This document shows positions 1-9,030 of a stretch of DNA of 30,643 bases, piece by piece. Source of the stretch: Plicaturopsis crispa FD-325 SS-3 (lineage: Eukaryota > Basidiomycota > Agaricomycetes > Amylocorticiales > Amylocorticiaceae); NCBI GenBank assembly GCA_000827205.1, contig KN832577.1, positions 70,141-100,783 on the forward strand. Direction: 5' to 3'. Position 1 is the stretch's first letter. Each line of letters starts with the position of its first letter. Position numbers and translations under genes: made by a program. A model generated the notes under the pieces. It was given only the letters and a program-made list of their open reading frames with translations, had not been told where the DNA came from and searched no databases.

Positions 1-365
1 GGAACGGTTCACAGCTGCTTATATTTTGAACCCTAAACTCGTACCACCCAAAAGACTTCATAACGGTTCACAGCTGCTTACATTTTGAACCCAAACTCGA
101 CCACCCAAAAGACTTCATAACGGTTCACAGCTGCTTACATTTTGAACCCAAACTCGACCACCCAAAAAAACTTCATAATATTTCGCACAGACTGTGACTT
201 CTCCGAGCTATGTAGAGACGATGCTTGAGATTATCCTCGATTGCACATCGTTCACGTCAATGTCAGAAATTCCAGCAGACTTCCCGCCACAACACTACAC
301 CGCCTTGATTTCTCTGGACGTGTAGGAACGGTTCACAGCTGCTTACATTTTGAACCCAAACTCGA
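1..365. repeat. Left terminal repeat array (blocks B-B-B-C-A-B)
   Basis: Three adjacent copies of a roughly 57-bp unit (1-63, 64-120, 121-178) share a core starting CGGTTCACAGCTGCTT and ending ACTTCATAA. A block C (about 179-231, starting TATTTCGCACAG) and a block A (about 226-327, ending GGACGTGTA) follow, then a partial fourth unit. The unit carries GGTTC near its start and GAACC in its middle. The same blocks occur once each, inverted, at 16865-17085. Blocks B and C are nearly identical between the two ends and A is about 89% identical by eye. The array touches the window edge, so its outer limit is not visible. I read it as the left terminal or subterminal repeat of a large element. Confidence 0.8.
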
Positions 366-639
366 TTATGGTTGAGATCATCCTCGACTGCACATTGTTC
401 AAGTCAAAGTCGGCAATGTACTACACTCGGCAAATACTGCATTAAATTGATTCTTTTCTCACTAAGTGCTCTTTGTCACTCTCGCTTTTGATTGTTTATT
501 TGCAATGCTGCTCCATCTTGCCATTTGTCCTTGTCCATAGATCTGCCTATATCCTACTGTTATGACTCTGTATGGTCTGCTTCCATACTTCGGGGGTCAA
601 CCCAAACCTCCACATGTAGTGGCCACACTTCTCATGAGA
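366..639. other. Spacer without recognisable gene
   Basis: This is an AT-rich spacer between the terminal array and the GGGC/GCCC minisatellite. A partial, diverged echo of block A (ATCCTCGACTGCACATTG) is visible at about 368-420. From about 630 the motif CATGAGAAGCCCAT resembles the junction seen, inverted, near 16855-16868. I see no coding frame here. Confidence 0.6.
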
Positions 640-1530
640 AGCCCATCTTTTGACCGTGGGCTGGCCACCCCCTGAAGTGGGCTGGCCACAAACTCAAATG
701 GGGGGCCCATCTTCTACAGGTGGCCAGCCCACACTTCTAATTGGGCTGTCTATGACTTCATAGTGGGCTGTCGACCTTCACATTTGCGGGCCCACTGACA
801 TCTTGTGGGATACCCACCCCTCAACGTGGGCCGCACATAACTCAACAGTGGGCTGCCCACCACCTCAGATGGGATGCCCACATGTATTCTGGATGATACC
901 CACACTCTTAAGTGGGCTGCCATGTACCGCTAACTATCTTGGATGGGAGGCCCATACCTTACAAATGGGCTGCCCAGTATCTCAGATGGGAAGCCATTAC
1001 TTCCGTGTGGGCCCCCCATACCTCAACAGTGGGCTACCCACCCTACAATAGTGGTAGGCCCATGCCCTGACAGTGGGCTCTTCCCCATCTTAGGTGGGAA
1101 GCCCTCACTTTTGAGTGGGACGCCCTTACCTCAAGGTGGGAAGCCCCATACCTTGACAATGGGCTGCCCACCATCTGAGATGGGTAGCCCCCATTTCCAG
1201 GTGGGACACCCAAGCTTTTAAGTGGGAGGCCCATGCTTCAAGGTGGGAGGCCCATGTTTCACGGTGGGAGGCCCATACTTTATGGTGGGAGGCCCATGTT
1301 TCAAGGTGGGAGGCCCATCCCTTGACAGTGGGCTGCCCAACATCTTAAGTGGGAAGCCCTCACTTTTGAGTGGGACACCCAAGCTTCCGAGTGGGAGGCC
1401 CAGCCCTTGACAGTGGGCTGCCCACCATCTCTGATGGGCAGCCCTAATTTGCAAGTGGAACACCCATACTCAAAGGTGCGAAAGACATACCTTAGCTCTG
1501 GGCTGCCCACCAGGTCAACTCACTTGACTC
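640..1530. repeat. GGGC/GCCC minisatellite, left copy
   Basis: About 900 bp is built from short units in which GTGGG or GGGC is followed closely by GCCCA, so each unit is a small palindrome (GGGCTGCCCA, GGGAGGCCCA, GGGAAGCCC). Spacing is irregular at first. It becomes strictly 21 bp at about 1221-1320, where five TGGGAGGCCCAT units follow each other. Open frames exist on both strands only because the repeat lacks stops, and they are low-complexity. A related but different minisatellite lies just inside the right terminal repeat at 16600-16860, which suggests subterminal repeats of the same element. Confidence 0.85.
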
Positions 1531-1875
1531 TGCAGGAGGCCAGGGCTGCCCCACACAGACTCCACGGGTGCAGACAGAGTGGTTATTAAGTGCCCATAAG
1601 AGCACAATGCAAGATGTAGATGACAGCTATGTGAGTAACCAAACTACACATGCTGCAAGTCCAAGAAGAGGAGGGGGTGCTAAAAACCCCGCTGACACCA
1701 GACACATGTCCAAGAAGACGAAGAGCCAACCAACAGATGCATGCATGACAAGTCCAAGGAAACAGGAGGCCAGCAAACGTAGAGAGACGAATGGAACAGG
1801 CTTGACATATGGAAATGAAATCTACATCTATACAAGACAGACTCCAAGAAAATGTTCAAGAAAATATGGGAACAC

Positions 1876-4800
1876 TTACTCTGGGTAAGTATCGTCCTCA
1901 TATTCATAGTTCCACTGGTGCGGCACGTCCGGGGCAAGGCCCATGTCGTCGTCGATGTTTTCGTCAACGTACACTCCGGGCCTGCGGCGATAGCGCTGGT
2001 ACTCCTGGATAGGCGGCAACGCGCGTGACTGAGACCTCGGCCGCGAAGTTCCTGCCAGAGACGAAGGCCCGGCCTGGGCGGGACATGGGAGTTGTGGCGG
2101 CGCAACGGTGCAGGCGCGCGACGATGACCTCCTCCCGCCTCCCGCTGAAGCTGGGCATGCTCAGCAGCGCTGCGGCGAAAGGGTACAGGTGCGGGAAGGT
2201 AATACCGCCCGTTTGCATCAGTGAATCCACCTAAACGGCGCATTGTCCCGGGACCCTCAGGCAAATCATCATCGCTGTCCGCAGGGCCAAGACTTTCCTG
2301 CCGGTGTTGCTGCCTGACACGGGGCGCACGGCGCGGGGGCGAAGGCTGGTCGTAGGACTCGATCAAGTCATCCAGGTCCTCAATTCTCCTCCTGCGTAAC
2401 TCGCGCCGCGTTGCGAGATCCACGCCAGCGACGCGCACCTCACCGTCGACAGGTTGATTGCCCCTGGGCTCCAGGGACTCTCTACCAGACACTCCAGGCC
2501 CTGGCAGCATACGTGCAGTCGTACGGACTGCACTAACACGACTGCGTTCAGCTGGAGGAGGGCCCATCGAATCCTGACGAGCCTGGCTGTCGCGGGACAC
2601 AACTATTTTGCGAGGCCTGGGGTAAGCGTCATCGCCGCGCCGGTGGGGAGGCGGCGCGGGCCGACCACGCTCCACTCCCGTAGGGGCAGCGGCAGCTGCG
2701 AGTGCTGGCGTAGCCCCGTGAGCGCGCTGAGCGGTTTGTTTGTGACCGTGGACTTGACGCGAAGGCTCCGAGTCAGATTGCCGTGCAGGCGAAACGACTT
2801 GTTCCACACGCTTGCGCTTGCGGGGAGCAGGATTCGAATCATCGTCTTCCCCGCGGCGAGGCAAGGGAGCGACGGGACGCGAGGCCTTGCCGACGTCGAC
2901 ATCGTTGTCACGATGTACCGCCTTGCGTTTTTTGACGGGTGCGGGGGATGCCTCGGAATCTGGAGATTCGTCGGGGTCTGTGCGCTTCGCATTCGCCGGC
3001 TGGGAGTTGACGAAGGTGCCACTGTCGATGACGCGGCGAATTGGACGTCCCTCGATGTCAATGACCACCGGGACGCGGCCGAGAGATTTGGCTTTGATCT
3101 CGGCCAGTCTCATGTCCTCTATCGATTTTTTAGCAGGGAGTTTAAGCAAGATAGACTACCACGCACCTTTGCTCCATCGGCAAATATGAAGCCTTTCATC
3201 GCCGTCCTTCTGCAACGCCGACAAAAGAATCTCCAGGTCCCGAACGTGGAGATTCTTGTACGAAAATCCATTGCCAATGACTGGCACGCCCTGCGGATAG
3301 TTGCGGATGCAGACCTTTTGCGTGAACGCGAAGTTCGGCCAGAATGTCCAGGGCACAGTACTCTGCCATGGCACAACGGTTTCTGAAACGAAATATTAGA
3401 GAAGTGTTAGTAGCATACAAGGCGGCCACGTACGAATTTCCTTCAGAAACCGCTGTTTCAACCCGACCCGCAGCCCGTCGCGTTTTTTCCGCTCGACCAC
3501 ATCCTGCTCTTGCTCCCACCCGTTTCCGACATCCTGGGATTTGCCCTTGCCTTTTGATTGGGGCTGATCATCACTGACCAGCTCCTCCTGTGCGACGTCC
3601 TTCGCCTTGCCCTTGCCTTTGCCTTTTGGCTGATCTTCATTGACCAGCCAATCCTTTGGCAGCGGCAGCTCGACGCCTTCCATACTGTAGTTTTGACAAC
3701 TGTAACGATACATCAACACAGGGTTAGGGCATTGAGTGCGAAGGACTTACATGAGGCAATTTTGCACCCGGTCAAGCAGGAGATTAAGGTTAATTTTATT
3801 CGCCGCCACTAATTCGACCACCGCTTGGTCGGTGCCGAATACCTTGGACATTTGACGAGCAGCCGGATCGCGCGCAGTGGATATGATGGCGCCTAGAATG
3901 GTAATATCGTGGGTTTCGTACACGCGACACTAGCAAACACCCAGTCAGAAAAAAACATTCCGAGTGATACATCATACTCACCAAATCCTCCAACTGCTCC
4001 ACCCCAGCATTCATCATGGAGGCAGCCGACCTACGGGTGTCGATGCCTTCAACCCTCCCATTCTCGAGGTCATTAACCCACTCCATCTTTGGGCGCAAGA
4101 CTCGTTCCCGCTCGACCTCGCTCAAGCCGTCGATAAGGGCATGATACGCAGCCGCTATTTCGTCTCTGTATCGGCCGGGAGCGTTGGGATCATCTGGGGA
4201 GTATTTGTCAGTCTTGCGGCACAGGAAAGAGGCCCTGGATGTAACATACCGGATGGCGCCATCGGGTGTTTGTGCTTGTACCATGTGGAGAATTTACAGA
4301 ACGAGTTTGCGGCGCGCGTGGCTCGCAGTGTGGTGCCGGTGTGCTTCATGACCGTGCGCCTATCTTTGCCGTGCCGCCGTGCAAGTTCGGTGACGGCGTC
4401 ATTGAAACGCCTGCCGAGCTCCCGCGCTTCGTCTTTTGCGACGCGCGAAAGCGGGCCGGGCGTCTTCTCCCACTCCTCTGCAACGTCCTCCGCACCACTG
4501 CCAATGGAAGTGTCTTCCTCATCACCAAGGTCCGCCGCCGCTTGCTCATGTGAGCGGTCTTGCGCACCAGACGCGGATGATCTCGCCGCGACAGTCGGAG
4601 CGGCTGGCTGTGCGCGCTTTGCGAAGCCACCTCGCTGCGCTTTGGGTGCCGAGGGTGCAGCAGCATCCACGGGCAGGGCGACAGCAGCCTTCTGAGCCCC
4701 GTTTTTCTTCGACTTCGACACTGCATCCATAAAGTCTTCTTCATCCTCTGCGTCCTCGTCCTCGGTGTGGTAGACTTCCTCACCGTTCTTGCGAGCTTTC

Positions 4801-5557
4801 TCATCCTTGGCCTCGCGCTCCTTCACCCCCTCAGAGTAATTGCTGCCAGTGTCGTCGTCGGCGCTGGATTCACCATCAGCCGGATGCTCAACGTCCTCGT
4901 CCACCTCCTGCGCTTGTCGCTTCGCTTCCCGTGCAGCACGAGCCCTAGCACTTTGCACCAAGTTCATATTGAACATGGGTGGGGGTGAAGGGGTGAGCCC
5001 GTCCTGCGCCACTGCTCGGGCATTGCGAGATCGGACGTCGTGACTCTCTGGCTCTGAGGACGCGGCCTCCTGGCCAGCGAGTGGAGACGAAGGGGGAAGA
5101 TTGTTCGAAACGGAGCCGCTGGGGCTTGCGCTTTTGAGAAAGCGCCGATTGCGCGCCGTGGGGGTCGAGTACGAGCTGAGCTGCCGGAAAGAATTGAAGT
5201 TAGGCAACGGCAAACTATCACGATGTTGCTAACACACACCGGAATGTCCACCGTCATGACACTGCGACGTGCCCGGGTACCCTTTACACCGAAGGCCGCC
5301 GTTCGGCTGTGCTTGGACGGCTTTGCACTAGGTACCCTGGACGCGGACTCCTCTTCGCGGTCTTCGTGCCTCTGTACTTCGGCGACGGTGTTGCGCTTCC
5401 GTTTCCGCGGCGCAGGAGCGTGTTGTCGGGGCGCGTCCGGATCGTTGACATCATCCTGGCCAGCCTTGCGACGGGGGCGCTTTCTCCCGGGAGCCCTAAC
5501 AGCGTCCCCCGGGGCGTCCGCAGCGTTGCTTAGGTCCGCGTTGACGGCTGCGTGCAT
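1876..5557 (-). CDS. Gene A: multi-exon protein of unknown function, recurrent agaricomycete family
   Basis: Eight exons close in frame: 5557-5240, 5180-4250, 4193-3982, 3929-3751, 3699-3434, 3382-3167, 3118-2129 and 2051-1876, predicting 1095 aa. Introns are 48-59 bp with GT-AG ends, except the last (2052-2128, 77 bp), whose GTCATC donor is weak. The N-terminal half is charged and low-complexity (Lys/Arg patches such as RKRPRRK, long acidic runs). The middle exons are more conserved-looking (for example VPVIGNGFSYKNLHV, then VPVVIDIEGRP). I recognise the style of a repeated agaricomycete hypothetical family but no catalytic domain. The start is uncertain: the frame stays open upstream of the ATG to a TGA near 5715 with no other ATG. 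A GTAAGT overlapping the stop at 1876 could instead splice to an exon ending at 1680. Gene A is divergent from gene B and shares its unusual leader introns. Confidence 0.7.
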
Positions 5558-5703
5558 CCCGCCCTGCTGGCGACCTCTCGTATGAGTCCGCGCGCTCTTC
5601 CTTGGCGCTGGCGCCAGCGATTCATCTCCTTCCTCAGCGCCTGTGTCGTCGACACCGCTGCGACGCTCAATGGCCTTCGGCGTAGCATTAACATCTTGCT
5701 CCG

Positions 5704-5762
5704 CTGCAGCGACTCAAAGTCGAGCACTTCACGGCAAAGGAGGGAAATAGTCTCACACATAC
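5704..5762 (-). other. Leader intron of gene A with a single CGACT/AGTCG hairpin
   Basis: On the minus strand GTATGT at 5762 and CTGCAG ending at 5704 bound a 59-bp candidate intron. Its last 20 bases hold one copy of the CTCGACTTTGAGTCG hairpin (5709-5724 on the plus strand as CGACTCAAAGTCGAG). The outer stem is weak here. A further 62-bp intron (5799-5860) lies upstream. The intervening exon has stops in all three frames, so this is leader rather than coding sequence. Confidence 0.5.
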
Positions 5763-5798
5763 CTGAACGCCTCAGCAATCAACACCGTGAAATGGGGG

Positions 5799-5860
5799 CT
5801 AGGCAAGACAGGAAAGCGCGGTTAGAACACGGATAGGACAGAGAAAAGTTATATACTCAC
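5799..5860 (-). other. Small leader intron of gene A
   Basis: On the minus strand a canonical GTGAGT donor begins at 5860 and TTGCCTAG ends at 5799, giving 62 bp with a pyrimidine-rich 3' part. It carries no hairpin module. Together with its neighbours it suggests a long, intron-rich 5' leader for gene A, extending beyond 7120. Confidence 0.45.
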
Positions 5861-6519
5861 AGGGAGGTGTCGGACGGAAGGTGGACGCGAACACGGTGCC
5901 TCGATGTTCACCCAAGACAACGTAAAAAGACAAAAAAAAATAAACTAGGTGAGGCAAAGTGACAGGAAAACATACAACATCAAAAAAAAGGGTGGGAGTC
6001 CGCCGGGGATTCGTCTCAAGAGATCCGCCACACTGCCGCGTAACTACATCGACGACAAAGTCAACCAATGAAGATCGATGTGATGCGGGCGGAGGGTCCC
6101 ACGTCAGAACGCTCCACCTCGCACCGCGGGCCCATGCAGGGGGGGTGCGCCTTGGCAACACCCTTGTCACAATCAAGTGAGCCGCACTGCGTTATGGCAG
6201 ACTCCCAGGTCAGAAATGTATGTAGAGTGGCCGTTTGAAAAGTCACAAAGCAGCAACCGAAACTCCGAGGTCCTGAAGCGACAGTCAAGCCCAACCTAGC
6301 GAGATACAAATTGTCCGTGCAGAGGCAATAGCCCTTGAAAATGCCCGTGAAAACAACAAATTGGAACATAACCAACGCATCCTCATGCCTACGAGCCGCG
6401 TAAGTGGGTGCGATAAGATGTTAGGACGACCACGGCGCACCTGCACCTGGGCCAACCCCGCCCGAGCCACTCCACATCGCACACCAATGACGTTCCACCG
6501 CTGGTTCATGGCCACGAGT

Positions 6520-6698
6520 CTACCGAGAGAGATGTCAGTGCACTGTCAAAAATCATTCGGACAGGAAAGACCGCCACGACATCCCGCCCGACGCACAGTC
6601 GAGGGCGAGTTCTGGGGTAGCGACTCAAAGTCGAGCCCCCATTCCCAAGCGTGGGCGCGTCTTGAACAGCGAGAGAAACCGCCAAGTCAAACACTCAC
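6520..6698 (-). other. Leader intron of gene A with a decayed hairpin module
   Basis: On the minus strand GTGAGT at 6698 and CGGTAG ending at 6520 bound 179 bp, with an ACTGAC branch-like site close to the acceptor. Inside are one good hairpin (6613-6641; loop centre 6627, outer GGGG/CCCC with a small bulge) and one degenerate hairpin (6585-6606; loop centre 6595, right arm CGTCG instead of AGTCG). They are 32 nt apart. By position they match the second and third hairpins of the intact modules, and the first is missing. Confidence 0.55.
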
Positions 6699-6932
6699 CA
6701 TTAAAAACGCCTTTAAAAATCGTCATTGAGGTACCTGTGTGCGCTAACGGTGATCGACTTGAGAGCCACGCTTCACAACCTTCAAGGCCTGCAAACGGAG
6801 GGGTGAATGGGCATCGAGTAAGGGACTGTGAGATCCATACCTGAGCCAGGGCGAAACTTCAACGAGCGCCGGCGAGCGCGTGACGATTCCAGCGTAGGGG
6901 TCGGGCGGTAGCACAGAGCACGAAAGGGAGTG

Positions 6933-7120
6933 CTGGAATACTAGACATCAGCATGGGCTCACATCTTATAAAAACTGCCGGGAAGCGCGTGTGCGACGAC
7001 CGACTCATAGTCGAGGTCGTTGCGATGGTGGAGCGACTCAAAGTCGAGCTCCACTAGCGCGACTCACAGTCGAGCGCTAGCATACCCGGCCGCGACGGCG
7101 AGAGCGAAATGAAATCTCAC
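6933..7120 (-). other. 188-bp leader intron of gene A with three-hairpin module 1
   Basis: On the minus strand the donor GTGAG starts at 7120 and TATTCCAG ends at 6933, with GCTGAT upstream of the acceptor. Three hairpins lie at 7054-7080, 7028-7054 and 6993-7020, with loop centres 7066, 7040 and 7007. Each reads, in the sense of gene A, outer stem, CT bulge, CGACT, a 3-nt loop, AGTCG, outer stem. Outer stems are CTAGCG/CGCTAG, GTGGAG/CTCCAC and an 8-nt arm GCAACGAC/GTCGTCGC with one A-C mismatch. The length matches the two module introns of gene B (189 and 187 bp), whereas ordinary introns here are 45-62 bp. Confidence 0.65.
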
Positions 7121-8413
7121 CGGTCTGTTACATGGCTTGAGAGGGCCGTGGTCGGAGTCGTTGACAGAGATGAGCGGTGGTGGTTGTGGTGGGAGGAGGA
7201 AGGAAAGAAAAGGATGGGGGACAACGGCCGCGTCGAGCTCGAAAAGTTCGAAGTCAACTCCGATATCCGATCCGGTGGCGGTAAGTCTCGCAGCGACGCC
7301 GAGGGCTGCGGCAGCCTTCCAAAAGTCATGTAAAATGACAGCAAAATCATAAATATTCAAGAAACTGTGGGGGACAGTGTGAAAAAAAAATGAGATTTTT
7401 CCGAAGGTTGGGGCAGTCACTGTCTTGTCAAGAAACTGCCAAAAGGCCAGGTTGGCACTGAAAGGATATATCACTCCTACAATCATCGACATATATATTT
7501 TTGGAGTGTGCCAGGTTGTGCCAGATAGCTGTTAGGATCCTATCTAATTTTTCCAGATTTGTCAGTGATGTTGCAGCGCTGCAGGACACAACGCCGACCA
7601 AGATCTTGTTGTTTTCCCTGCCTACAGCGCCGTTTTCACCGTTGACCTTTGAAAAACGGAGCGGTTTTCACCGAAAAAAATATGTATGACAAGGAATGTG
7701 TTGAAAGTTCCTCTGTACCAATTTTTGCCATACGCGTGGGGATTTTGAACGAGGGGGAAGGTGTTGCGCGAGTCTCAGCGCAGCCGTTTCGCAAAGTTCG
7801 AAGTCGCGGCGACTTTGTTCAAATGCTCGACGCTACGTCGTTGGCAGGGTTTACATGGTCACACAAAGGAACAGAAAATGTGGTGCTATAAGGATCCATA
7901 CATACAGACTAGTAGGTAGCCCTCTTTTTTTTTGTAAGCAGTCAGCCGCACTATACAATATTGACAGCCTGAATTCGTGTCTGGGGCCAAGAAAGCTACC
8001 CATCCCGGCGGTAATCTCTCACCGGCATCGCCAAAGCGCACGGAAAAAATCTAATTAAATTGTGGGACACTCTAACGTACCCACTGCAGGACTCGACATT
8101 TTTGCCAGTCGACATAACCCTGTTGTTGCCCACACTGAGGCCAGACGACGCAGAATGCGATCTTCAGCCACCGGATCGGGATTCGGAACTGCCTCTGCTA
8201 TGTTTGGACGCGGCGTATGTTTTCCGTCTCTTGGCTTCGTACCACCACCATCGACATTTTTTCGCCCTCTCAATTCCCCTTCTCCCTCTCCCTCTCCCTC
8301 TCCCTCTCCCCATCCCTCGCTCTCGCTCTCTCTCTTCGTTTTTCCTCCTCCCTCTTCGCTCCTCTCGCGTCCGGAGTGAGCCATTTCCCGGCACACGGTT
8401 GTGTGCGCACCAG
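7121..8413. promoter_or_regulatory. Divergent promoter region between genes A and B
   Basis: No coding frame is convincing in this 1.3-kb stretch. It separates the minus-strand leader of gene A from the plus-strand leader of gene B and so must hold both promoters. The B side carries a strong pyrimidine tract in the sense strand (about 8265-8360, with tandem TCCCTC units), followed within about 70 bp by a GTAAGT leader-intron donor at 8414. The A side around 7320-7520 is AT-rich. Transcription start sites cannot be placed from sequence alone. Confidence 0.5.
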
Positions 8414-8602
8414 GTAAGTTCCGCATTCTTTCGTCCGGTGTCGCGATGGGCAAGACAAGCGCTCGACTTTGAGTCGCGCTTGTGGGCTCGACTCTGAGTC
8501 GCCCGGTCCTCCTCACGACCTCGACTGTGAGTCGGTCATGAGGTACACGCGCGCCCTTTGCCTTTGCCATCGTGCAGTACAAGCTGACATTGTGCATCGC
8601 AG
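8414..8602 (+). other. 189-bp leader intron of gene B with three-hairpin module 2
   Basis: GTAAGT at 8414 and GCATCGCAG ending at 8602 bound the intron, with GCTGAC at 8583-8588 as branch site. Hairpins lie at 8455-8483, 8484-8504 and 8511-8543, with loop centres 8470, 8495 and 8528. All have the CT bulge, CGACT/AGTCG inner stem and NTG loop. Outer stems are ACAAGCG/CGCTTGT, GGG/CCC and CCTCACGAC/GTCATGAGG (one C-A mismatch). Order and spacing match modules 1 and 3. Confidence 0.65.
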
Positions 8603-8693
8603 GTCCTCGCTGTCGCGCTCGTCCTTCTGCCTAGCTCACCCCGCTCTCCGCATCAAGCGCCCGTCGCCGCTGGGTGGCTTTGTGAGTTGCAGG

Positions 8694-8779
8694 GTATGTT
8701 CCATTACTCTTTTATCGAGGGCAGTCGCTTACTTTCTCCCAAGGCTTCGTTATTTCCGCCCGCCGTCTGTGTGTCTCAG
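8694..8779 (+). other. Leader intron of gene B without module
   Basis: GTATGT at 8694 and TGTGTCTCAG ending at 8779 give an 86-bp candidate intron in the 5' leader, with a pyrimidine-rich 3' half. It lies between the two module-bearing introns and has no CGACT/AGTCG hairpin, so the module is not simply a property of every leader intron. Confidence 0.45.
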
Positions 8780-8816
8780 GTGGAGTTGAAGTTTGTGTTT
8801 GGGTGCACGCGAGACG

Positions 8817-9003
8817 GTTAGTATTTCATTCGTGCTCTTCTGCATGTGGGATGTTCGCGCGCGTTGGGAAGCGGGCGCTCGACTGTGAGTCGCGCTCGCG
8901 GAGCTCGACTCTGAGTCGCTCCACCCAGCAAGCGACCTCGACTTTGAGTCGGTGGTGGCGCACGGCTGGGACGGTGGGGCGAAGCTGACGATTTCCTCGA
9001 CAG
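8817..9003 (+). other. 187-bp leader intron of gene B with three-hairpin module 3
   Basis: GTTAGT at 8817 and CTCGACAG ending at 9003 bound the intron, with GCTGAC at 8984-8989 as branch site. Hairpins lie at 8871-8899, 8900-8922 and 8933-8955, with loop centres 8886, 8912 and 8945. Outer stems are GCGGGCG/CGCTCGC (one G-T pair), GGAG/CTCC and a shorter CGAC/GTGG. The intron ends 27 nt before the ATG of gene B, placing it at the 3' end of the leader. Confidence 0.65.
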
Positions 9004-9030
9004 ATATCTCGTTTCCCTGCATATTGTTCG

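Noticed and set aside
1-365. Left repeats as a telomere or centromere array
   Set aside because: The unit is about 57 bp, present in only three or four copies and recurs inverted 17 kb away beside a transposase, which fits transposon ends better.
803-1510. Several overlapping open frames on both strands rich in GLP, GPP and MGCP motifs
   Set aside because: They are translations of the GGGC/GCCC minisatellite. Frames are open on both strands at once, have no splice signals and show repeat-driven composition.
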